A DNA stretch of 9,197 nt, taken from contig DASVGQ010000039.1 in NCBI GenBank assembly GCA_036379455.1, forward strand, positions 1-9,197. Reading direction: 5' to 3'. The notes beneath the pieces were generated by a model that was not told where the DNA came from, ran no database searches, and saw only the letters and a program-made list of their open reading frames with translations. This document shows positions 1-5,588 of the stretch, one piece after another. How positions within the stretch are numbered: the first letter of the stretch is position 1; every line of letters begins with the position of its first letter. The stretch is from SCRT01 sp036379455 (GTDB lineage: Bacteria; Pseudomonadota; Gammaproteobacteria; Nevskiales; Nevskiaceae). A program made the translations under genes and the position numbers.

Positions 1-501
1 GCGTCCAAGGTCACGCTCGTTCATCGGCGCGACCAGCTGCGCGGCGAGAAGATCCTGCACGACAAGCTGTTCCAGCGCGCGGCCGAAGGCAAGGTCGCAT
101 TCCTCTGGAACCACACGCTCGACGAAGTGCTGGGCGACGCCACCGGGGTCACCGGCATGCGCGTCAAGGGCGTGAAGGACGGCCAGACACGCGACGTGCC
201 GCTGAAAGGCGTCTTCATCGCGATCGGCCATCAGCCGAACACGCAGATCTTCGAGGGTCAGCTCGACATGACCGGCGGCTACATCAAGGTTCACGGTGGC
301 GCGAGCGGCAACGCGACGGCGACCAGCGTGGAAGGCGTGTTCGCAGCCGGCGACGTAATGGACCATGTCTACCGGCAGGCCGTCACTTCGGCGGGCACCG
401 GCTGCCAGGCGGCGCTGGACGCGGAGCGCTATCTCGATGCCCTGCAGCAGCGCCCGAAGCTGCACAACGCTGACGCAACCGACGCTGCAATCAGCGCGTG
501 A
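1..501 (+). CDS. trxB: Thioredoxin reductase, C-terminal half (5' end outside window)
   Basis: This is the last 166 residues of an NADPH-dependent FAD flavoenzyme that reduces thioredoxin in the cytoplasm. The frame is open from the first base, so the start, the FAD-binding N-terminus and the redox CxxC lie outside the window. Visible are the NADPH 2'-phosphate-binding HRRDQLR near residue 8, GHQPN near residue 76, and the second FAD-binding stretch GVFAAGDVMD followed by YRQAVTSAGTGC near the C-terminus. These match the E. coli-type protein of about 320 residues closely, so roughly half the protein is present. After the conserved DAERYLDAL the tail is about 20 variable residues. The TGA stop overlaps the GTG start of the NlpC/P60 gene by 4 bases, suggesting co-transcription and translational coupling. 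Identity is very secure. Confidence 0.96.
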   Translation, partial: ASKVTLVHRRDQLRGEKILHDKLFQRAAEGKVAFLWNHTLDEVLGDATGVTGMRVKGVKDGQTRDVPLKGVFIAIGHQPNTQIFEGQLDMTGGYIKVHGGASGNATATSVEGVFAAGDVMDHVYRQAVTSAGTGCQAALDAERYLDALQQRPKLHNADATDAAISA

Positions 502-1022
502 GCACGCCCGACGCGGTGCCTGAGGCTGCAACCGGAGCACGTAGCCCAGGCCGGCTCCTGCCGGCTACCTTCCTCGTCTCGGTGATCCTGCTGTGGCTTG
601 CCGGATGCGCAACCCAGCCGCGCGTGCCCGCGCCGCAGTCGGTGCCGGACGTGGCGGCGCGACACTCCGTGCTGATGGACGCGCTCGGGCAGATCGGGCG
701 GCCCTACGTCTACGGCGGCGCTGACAGCGCCGGCTTCGACTGCAGCGGGCTGGTCTACGACGTATATCGCAAGGTCGGCGTCGAGCTGCCGCGCAGCGCC
801 GCCGCGCAGTACCACGCGGGACAGAAAATCCCGTTCGCCGATGCGGCGCCGGGCGACCTCATCTTCTACCGCATCGACGGCGGCATGCACGTCACCATCT
901 ACGTCGGACACGACGAAGTGGTACAGGCGCCCGCCAGCGGCCAGACGGTTTCCATCGCGCACATCAGCAGGCCGTACTGGCGCGACCGCTACGCCGGCAC
1001 TGTACGGATCCTCGGGGGCTGA
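498..1022 (+). CDS. NlpC/P60-family cell-wall hydrolase lipoprotein
   Basis: A 174-residue predicted outer-membrane lipoprotein with a C-terminal NlpC/P60 cysteine peptidase domain; such enzymes cut peptide crosslinks or stems of peptidoglycan. The signal is a hydrophobic stretch after R19 ending in the lipobox LAGC, with Cys37 as the lipidated residue. Ala at +2 argues against inner-membrane retention. The domain starts near residue 58 (QIGRPYVYGG). It has catalytic Cys82 in FDCSGLVYDVYR, His131 in GMHVTIYVG, and Gln143 at the third polar position, 12 residues after the His; family members use His, Asn or Gln there. LPRSAAAQY and PGDLIFY are typical. The start chosen is GTG in GTGA overlapping the trxB stop; no strong Shine-Dalgarno is seen, so coupling to trxB is likely. 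Length is close to Spr/MepS and NlpC lipoproteins, but the exact bond cleaved is unknown. Pairing with trxB is not a familiar operon to me. Confidence 0.92.
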   Translation: MSTPDAVPEAATGARSPGRLLPATFLVSVILLWLAGCATQPRVPAPQSVPDVAARHSVLMDALGQIGRPYVYGGADSAGFDCSGLVYDVYRKVGVELPRSAAAQYHAGQKIPFADAAPGDLIFYRIDGGMHVTIYVGHDEVVQAPASGQTVSIAHISRPYWRDRYAGTVRILGG

Positions 1023-1029
1023 TCCCCAG

Positions 1030-1043
1030 CGCGCTGTAGCGCG
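1030..1043. terminator. Short inverted repeat between converging genes
   Basis: The 39 bases between the NlpC/P60 stop and the metY stop contain CGCGCT-GT-AGCGCG, a perfect 6-base inverted repeat (or 5 pairs with a 4-base loop). Its place between two convergent genes suits a bidirectional terminator, but no T-run follows on either strand. Intrinsic termination is therefore uncertain. Confidence 0.3.
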
Positions 1044-1061
1044 ACCCCGGTGGCGCACTGC

Positions 1062-2333
1062 TCACGCCGCGGCGAAGGCCTGCTCCATGTCGGCGATCAG
1101 GTCGTCGACGTGTTCGATACCTACGCACAGCCGGATCAGATCCTTGCTGACGCCGGCCGTCGCCAGCTCCGCATCGCTGAGCTGGCGATGCGTCGTGGAA
1201 GCCGGATGGCAGGCGAGGCTGCGCGTATCGCCGATGTTGACGAGGCGCTTGATAATCTCGAGCTTGTCCATGAAGCGCGTGCAGGCTGCAAAGCCGCCCT
1301 TGAGTCCGAAGGTGAACAGCGACGCCGGAATCCCCCCGTCCATGTATTTCTGCGCCAGCGCGTAGTCGCGATTGCCGGGCAGCCCGGCAAAGTTCACCCA
1401 CGCAACCTTCGGGTGCTTCTGCAGCCAGGTCGCCAGCGCCAGCGCGTTGCTGCAGTGGCGCTCCATGCGCAGCGGCAGCGTCTCGATACCCTGCAGGATC
1501 AGGAACGAATTGAAGGGGGAAATGCAGCCGCCGGTGTTGCGCAGCGCCACCGTGCGCGCACGCGCAACGAATGCCGCGGCGCCGAAGGACTCCGTGTAGA
1601 CCACGCCGTGGTAGGCCGGCTCCGGCGTGTAGAACTGTGGGAAGCGGGGATTGCCCGGCCAGTGAAACCTGCCGGAATCGACGATGATCCCGCCGATGCT
1701 GTTCCCATGGCCATTGAGGTACTTCGTCATGGCGTGCACGACGATGTCGGCGCCGTGCTCGAAGGGACGGCACAGGATCGGCGTTGGCACGGTGTTGTCG
1801 ACGACCAGCGGCAGATCGTGCGCGTGCGCCACCTTCGCGATCGCCTCGATGTCGACGACGTTGCCCGCCGGATTGCCGACCGACTCGCAGTACACCATGC
1901 GCGTGCGCTCGTCGATGGACGCCTCGAAGGCCGCTGGATCACGTCCGTCCACCAGCCGCGCCTCGATCCCCAACGCGCCGAGGCTGTGCTTGAAGAAAGT
2001 GTAGGTTCCGCCGTAGACCTGCGCCGTCGCAACGATGTTCTCGCCGGCCTTCGCCAGCGTGAGCGTGGCCGCCGTGATCGCCGCCATGCCGGAGGCGAGC
2101 CCGAGGCTCGCGACCCCGCCCTCGAGCTGCGCCATGCGCTGCTCCAGCACGTCGGTCGTGGGATTCATGATGCGGGTATAGATATTGCCCGGGATCTTCA
2201 GATCGAAGAGATCGGCGCCGTACTGCGTGTCGTCGAAGGTGAAGCTGGTCGTCTGGTAGATGGGCACGACCACGGAACGCGTGGTCGGGTCGCTCTTGAA
2301 GCCGCCGTGGACGGCGATGGTCTCTCGCTGCAC
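1062..2333 (-). CDS. metY: O-acetylhomoserine sulfhydrylase (PLP-dependent)
   Basis: A 423-residue cytoplasmic enzyme of the Cys/Met-metabolism PLP family. Members of this branch make homocysteine from O-acetylhomoserine and sulfide, bypassing cystathionine. Seen: VPIYQTTSF near residue 23, NIYTRIMNPTTDVLE (phosphate-contacting Tyr52 and Arg54), the ASGMAAI loop near 80-86, Asp179 in VVDNT, Lys204 in HAMTKYLNGHGNSIGG as the PLP Schiff-base lysine, and ACHPASTTH near 374-382. The length over 420, the GHGNSIGG form and the insert around residues 225-242 (WPGNPRFPQF, YHG) fit MetY better than the roughly 400-residue MetZ or cystathionine gamma-synthase. The usual RLSVGIE motif reads RLCVGIE (Cys403). 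The start is GTG, supported by a purine-rich Shine-Dalgarno 5 bases upstream. The gene lies 170 bases downstream of htpG with its own candidate promoter. A substrate other than O-acetylhomoserine cannot be excluded. Confidence 0.93.
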   Translation of the reverse strand: MQRETIAVHGGFKSDPTTRSVVVPIYQTTSFTFDDTQYGADLFDLKIPGNIYTRIMNPTTDVLEQRMAQLEGGVASLGLASGMAAITAATLTLAKAGENIVATAQVYGGTYTFFKHSLGALGIEARLVDGRDPAAFEASIDERTRMVYCESVGNPAGNVVDIEAIAKVAHAHDLPLVVDNTVPTPILCRPFEHGADIVVHAMTKYLNGHGNSIGGIIVDSGRFHWPGNPRFPQFYTPEPAYHGVVYTESFGAAAFVARARTVALRNTGGCISPFNSFLILQGIETLPLRMERHCSNALALATWLQKHPKVAWVNFAGLPGNRDYALAQKYMDGGIPASLFTFGLKGGFAACTRFMDKLEIIKRLVNIGDTRSLACHPASTTHRQLSDAELATAGVSKDLIRLCVGIEHVDDLIADMEQAFAAA

Positions 2334-2338
2334 TGGTG

Positions 2339-2346
2339 CCCCCTCT
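2339..2346 (-). promoter_or_regulatory. Ribosome binding site of metY
   Basis: On the minus strand AGAGGGGG lies 5 bases before the GTG start at 2333. It supports that non-ATG start, which places the family-conserved ETIAVHGGF directly at the N-terminus. Confidence 0.65.
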
Positions 2347-2382
2347 GGATGGATCGTTCGCGCTGGAAACGCGCGGCGCGCG

Positions 2383-2412
2383 ATTATACGAAGCGGGCCG
2401 CTTCGTGCGTCC
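2383..2412 (-). promoter_or_regulatory. Candidate metY promoter with consensus -10
   Basis: On the minus strand a perfect TATAAT occupies 2388-2383, about 50 bases before the metY GTG start. This is notable in sequence this GC-rich. No good -35 is present at 17 bases. The best partial match is CGGACG (GAC core only) at 2413-2408 with a 19-base spacer. The spacer is almost entirely taken up by the inverted repeat at 2388-2406. A weak -35 and a long dyad spacer suggest activator control, but this is inference. Confidence 0.5.
2388..2406. repeat. 8-base perfect inverted repeat in the metY promoter
   Basis: ACGAAGCG-GGC-CGCTTCGT reads identically on both strands apart from the 3-base centre. It abuts and shares one base with the TATAAT of the candidate metY promoter, so it could be an operator. 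It also lies about 100 bases downstream of the htpG stop and could fold as an RNA hairpin ending that transcript, but no T-run follows it on the minus strand. I favour the operator reading slightly. Confidence 0.45.
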
Positions 2413-2503
2413 GCTTATTTCGATCCGATCCATCGACAGAACCGCCGGAGCCCGCTGGTGCAGCCGCCCCGGCTACGCGGCGCGTTCCATCCGCCCGCAC
2501 CCG

Positions 2504-4411
2504 TCAGCCAGGCAGCAGGATGCTCGACTTCCCTGAGCCGCCGAGGATCAGCGCGTTGAGACGCTTCACGAAGGCAGCGGAATCCGCGAGCTGGCCGCCC
2601 TCCGCCAGCACCGCCTGCCCGTAGAGGACTTCCGCGAGATCCGAAAAGTCGGCGCCGGTTGCATTCTTGAGCCGTTCGACGAGCGGATGGCTGCCGTTGA
2701 TCTCGAGGATTGCCTCGGCCTTCGGCACCTCGGTCTGCCCAGCCTCGCGCAGGATGCGCTCCAGATGCCGGCTCACGCTGTTGTCCGCGGTGACGAGGCA
2801 GGCCGGCGACTCCGTCAGCCGGGTCGAAAGCCGCGCCGAGGCAACGCGCCCCGCAAGCGCCTGGGCCAGCCGCGTCAGCACATCCTTGTAGGCGCTTTCC
2901 TGACGCGCCTGCTCGGCGGTTTCCACCAGCGGCTTGAGATCGGCCGCGCCGCGTTCGCAGGACATCAGAGGCTTTCCCGCGTACTCCGGCAGGTGCATCG
3001 TGAGCCACTCGTCGATGCGGTCACCGAGCAGCAGGACCTCGTAGCCGCGCGCGCGGTAACCCTCCAGCTGCGGGCTCGCCAGCGCCGCCGCCGTTCCGTC
3101 GGCGGTGAGGTAGTAGATGCTCTTCTGGTCCTCCTTCATGCGCCCGACGTAGTCATCCAGCGACGTTTCCGGCTTGTCGGCGTGGGTGCTGGTCGCAAAT
3201 CGGCAGAGCTTGGCGATCCGGTCGCGGTTGGCCGGATCTTCCACGATGCCCTCCTTGAACACGGTGCCGAACAGCTTCCAGAACTTCGCGTAGTCGTCCG
3301 AGCGCTTTTCCGCCAGCTCGTCGAGCAGATCCAGCGTGCGCTTCACCAGCGCAGAGCGGATCTTCTCCACCGCGCGATTACCCTGCAGCAGTTCGCGCGA
3401 CACGTTCAGCGGCAGGTCCGCCGAATCCACCAGGCCGCGCATGAAGCGCAGGTAGTTCGGCATGAGCTCGGCCGCGCGATCCATGACGAACACGCGTTTG
3501 ACGTAGAGCTGCACGCCGTGCTTGGGCTCGCGGTCCCACAGGTCGAAGGGGGCGACCGAAGGCACGTACAGCAGCGAGATGTACTCAGATGTGCCCTCGA
3601 CGCGGTGGTGTGCCCACGCCAGCGGCGGCTTGTGATCGTGCGTCAGGTGCGTATAGAAGCCGCGGTAATCCTCGTCCTTCAACTCCGCCTTTGGCCGCGT
3701 CCAGAACGCCGCAGCGCGGTTGAGCGTCTCCGGCTCCTTGCGTGGCAGGCACAGCCGCACTGGAACCCCGATGTGGTCGGAATAGCGGCGCACCAGGCGC
3801 CGCAGGCGCTCGGCGTCGAGAAATTCCTTCTCGTCCTCGCGCAGATGCAGCACGACGTCCGTGCCGTGTCCTTCGCGCTGCGCGGCCTCGAGCGTGTAGC
3901 CGCCCTCGCCCGTGGAGATCCAGCGCACGGCCTCGTCGCCGCCCGCCCGGCGCGTCACCACCTCGACCCGATCCGCCACGACGAAGGCGGAATAGAAGCC
4001 GACGCCGAACTGGCCGATGACGTCGTGCTCCTGCCGGTCGTGATCCGACAGCGACTCGAGAAATTTCCGCGTACCGGAATGTGCGATCGTCCCGAGGTTA
4101 GTGATGACTTCCTCGCGCGACATGCCGATGCCGTTGTCCCGTACCGTCAGGGTGCGCGCCTCCTCGTCGATCAGCAGATCGATGCTCAGCGGGGTCGCGC
4201 CAAGCCAGTCCGGGTGCGTGATCGCCTCGAAGCGCAGCTTCTCGACCGCGTCGGACGCGTTGGAGACCAGCTCGCGCAGGAAGATCTCCTTGTTGGAGTA
4301 CAGGGAGTGCGCCATCAGCTGCAGCAACTGCTGCGTCTCCGCCTGGAACTCGTGCGATTCCACTGCCTGCGCGGCACCCGCCTCGGCGCTTGTCGACATC
4401 GTCATCCCCAT
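2504..4411 (-). CDS. htpG: Molecular chaperone HtpG (bacterial Hsp90)
   Basis: A 635-residue cytosolic ATP-dependent chaperone acting as a homodimer; E. coli HtpG is 624. The GHKL ATPase domain (about 18-235) shows catalytic Glu47 and Asn51 in FLRELVSNASDA, Asp92 in DNGIGM, and the glycine-rich lid segment QFGVGFYSAF (134-143). The middle domain (about 240-500) carries Arg339 in LPLNVSRELLQ, the expected gamma-phosphate-sensing arginine. The C-terminal dimerisation domain (about 510-635) retains NGSHPLVERL at 572-581. The extreme tail ending SSILLPG is unlike the usual ending but intact. Three in-frame ATGs lie close together at 4411, 4405 and 4399. The sigma-32-type promoter just upstream would place the mRNA 5' end near 4421, leaving GAGG for the first ATG at the very end of the leader; the ATG at 4399 (MSTSAE), preceded by GGGGA, is therefore a real alternative. 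Identity is certain; the start is not. Confidence 0.96.
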   Translation of the reverse strand: MGMTMSTSAEAGAAQAVESHEFQAETQQLLQLMAHSLYSNKEIFLRELVSNASDAVEKLRFEAITHPDWLGATPLSIDLLIDEEARTLTVRDNGIGMSREEVITNLGTIAHSGTRKFLESLSDHDRQEHDVIGQFGVGFYSAFVVADRVEVVTRRAGGDEAVRWISTGEGGYTLEAAQREGHGTDVVLHLREDEKEFLDAERLRRLVRRYSDHIGVPVRLCLPRKEPETLNRAAAFWTRPKAELKDEDYRGFYTHLTHDHKPPLAWAHHRVEGTSEYISLLYVPSVAPFDLWDREPKHGVQLYVKRVFVMDRAAELMPNYLRFMRGLVDSADLPLNVSRELLQGNRAVEKIRSALVKRTLDLLDELAEKRSDDYAKFWKLFGTVFKEGIVEDPANRDRIAKLCRFATSTHADKPETSLDDYVGRMKEDQKSIYYLTADGTAAALASPQLEGYRARGYEVLLLGDRIDEWLTMHLPEYAGKPLMSCERGAADLKPLVETAEQARQESAYKDVLTRLAQALAGRVASARLSTRLTESPACLVTADNSVSRHLERILREAGQTEVPKAEAILEINGSHPLVERLKNATGADFSDLAEVLYGQAVLAEGGQLADSAAFVKRLNALILGGSGKSSILLPG

Positions 4412-4427
4412 CTGGAAACCTCGACCA

Positions 4428-4455
4428 ACATGCGGACCGCCGTGGCGTTATCAAG
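4428..4455 (-). promoter_or_regulatory. Sigma-32-type heat-shock promoter of htpG
   Basis: On the minus strand CTTGATA (4455-4449) matches the heat-shock -35 CTTGAAA at 6 of 7 bases. After a 13-base spacer, CCGCATGT (4435-4428) matches the -10 CCCCATNT with one mismatch. Spacing and position, with a predicted start site about 10 to 20 bases before the coding region, fit RpoH control. That is the known regulation of htpG in E. coli. The match is by eye. Confidence 0.72.
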
Positions 4456-4484
4456 AAGGTGCGGCACCCGACGCCGCGAGTCGC

Positions 4485-4494
4485 GGTCGCGACC
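4485..4494. repeat. 10-base palindrome in the htpG / dehydrogenase divergent region
   Basis: GGTCGCGACC is a perfect palindrome. It overlaps a second small inverted repeat, CCGCG-AGT-CGCGG at 4474-4486. It lies upstream of the htpG promoter and 74 bases before the dehydrogenase start, a plausible operator place. GC-rich palindromes of this size also arise by chance. Confidence 0.3.
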
Positions 4495-4501
4495 TCCGGC
4501 A

Positions 4502-4521
4502 CATCGGGTTCCATCGGGGTC
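4502..4521 (+). repeat. Tandem 10-base direct repeat upstream of the dehydrogenase
   Basis: Two adjacent units, CATCGGGTTC and CATCGGGGTC, differ at one base, and a partial third (CACCG) follows. A period of one helical turn, 48 to 67 bases before the ATG at 4569, could be a protein-binding array for that gene. No convincing -35/-10 pair was found between the repeat and the start. Confidence 0.35.
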
Positions 4522-4568
4522 CACCGCGCGTGCTAGCGTGGCCCGCATCCACGCAACGGACAGCGCAC

Positions 4569-5459
4569 ATGAAAATCGCGTTTCTCGGCACCGGCAACAT
4601 GGGCCTGCCGATGGCCAAAAATCTGCTCGAGACCGGTCACGAGCTCAGCGCATGGAACCGCACGGCGGCGCGCGCGAAGCCGCTGCAGGACGCCGGCGCG
4701 CGTCTCACCCTCGCGTCCGCCGACGCCGTGCGTGGCGCCGAGGTCATCGTCACGATGCTGTCCAACGACGCCGCAACCCACGAAGCGCTGGTCGACTCCG
4801 GTGCGCTGGATGCGGCGGCGCGCGCGAGCATCGTCCTCGACATGGCAACGGTGTCGGCGCGCCTCGCCACCGAGCTCACGCGGATCTGCGAGAAACGCGG
4901 TCTCGCGTACGTCGCCGCGCCGGTGCTCGGCCGCCCGGAGGAAGCCGCCGCGCGGCGCCTGCACATCATCGTGGCTGGCGCCCCCGAGGCGGTCTCGAAG
5001 GTGGGTCCGCTCTTGAGCGCGCTCGGGCAGAAGGTGTGGCCGGCGGGTGACGTGCCGTCGCGCGCGAACGTCATGAAGATCCAGATCAACCTCATGCTGT
5101 CCGTCGCCATCCAGTCGCTGGCCGAGGCCGCCGCGCTGGGTGAAGCCAGCGGCGTTTCCACGGGTGATTTCGTGACGCTTGCCTCGCACACGCTCTTCGC
5201 CTGCCCGGCCTACCAGGGCTACGGCGCAGCGATGCAGGCTGCGAAATACGAGCCGGCGGGATTCTCCGCGCGCAACGGCTACAAGGATGTCAACCTCGCG
5301 CTGGAGCTCGCGCGCGACGCGCCGGCGCCGCTGGCCTTGGCGTCCGTCGTCCGCGACGCGCTGGCAGAGTTGATTGCCAGCGGCGGCGGGAACAAGGACT
5401 GGGGCGCGCTGGCGGAGATCGCGCGCCGACGAGCTGCGGCCCCGCGACCCACCCGCTGA
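4569..5459 (+). CDS. NAD(P)-dependent dehydrogenase, 3-hydroxyisobutyrate dehydrogenase superfamily
   Basis: A 296-residue cytoplasmic oxidoreductase of the beta-hydroxyacid dehydrogenase superfamily. The Rossmann fold opens with FLGTGNMGLPMAKNLL (Gly7, Gly9, Gly12). The residue after strand 2 is Arg31 in WNRT, a pattern associated with NADPH rather than NADH. DMATVS is at 91-96. The catalytic lysine is Lys170, with Asn174 four residues on (VMKIQIN), and GYKDVNLAL at 237-245 is the conserved C-terminal-domain motif. The substrate loop reads APVLGRPEEA where true 3-hydroxyisobutyrate and tartronate-semialdehyde reductases have APVSGG. It thus belongs to a branch of uncertain substrate (small aldehyde, semialdehyde or imine reduction are possible). 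The ATG is preceded by a weak GGA about 9 bases upstream; the Rossmann motif begins at residue 4, so no earlier start is needed. It diverges from htpG and converges on the aldehyde dehydrogenase. The tail after residue 280 is Ala/Arg-rich. Confidence 0.88.
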   Translation: MKIAFLGTGNMGLPMAKNLLETGHELSAWNRTAARAKPLQDAGARLTLASADAVRGAEVIVTMLSNDAATHEALVDSGALDAAARASIVLDMATVSARLATELTRICEKRGLAYVAAPVLGRPEEAAARRLHIIVAGAPEAVSKVGPLLSALGQKVWPAGDVPSRANVMKIQINLMLSVAIQSLAEAAALGEASGVSTGDFVTLASHTLFACPAYQGYGAAMQAAKYEPAGFSARNGYKDVNLALELARDAPAPLALASVVRDALAELIASGGGNKDWGALAEIARRRAAAPRPTR

Positions 5460-5476
5460 TCGGCGACTGGAATCGG

Positions 5477-5497
5477 CGCTGCAGGCCGCCTGCAGCG
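5477..5497. terminator. 9-base-pair hairpin between converging genes
   Basis: Arms CGCTGCAGG and CCTGCAGCG flank a CCG loop, a perfect 9-pair GC-rich stem. It lies 17 bases after the dehydrogenase stop and about 90 bases beyond the stop of the opposing aldehyde dehydrogenase gene. The position suits a bidirectional terminator. Neither strand has a T-run, so it may instead pause polymerase or protect the 3' end. Confidence 0.45.
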
Positions 5498-5588
5498 GCC
5501 GTCAGCGCATCGCCCGCGCGCCGCTGAGGCGCCACCCGGCGGCAGCCGCCCGCGACTACGCGCAGGCGGCGGCACGACGTCGGTTCGC

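Noticed and set aside
1050..2624. A 524-codon open frame on + opposite metY
   Set aside because: Low-complexity Arg/Val/Asp-rich shadow of a securely identified gene; no motif or ribosome binding site seen.
2687..5050. A 787-codon open frame on + running across htpG into the dehydrogenase gene
   Set aside because: It is antisense to htpG for most of its length. The translation is Arg/His/Gln-rich with no recognisable domain, as expected for a stop-poor mirror frame in GC-rich DNA.
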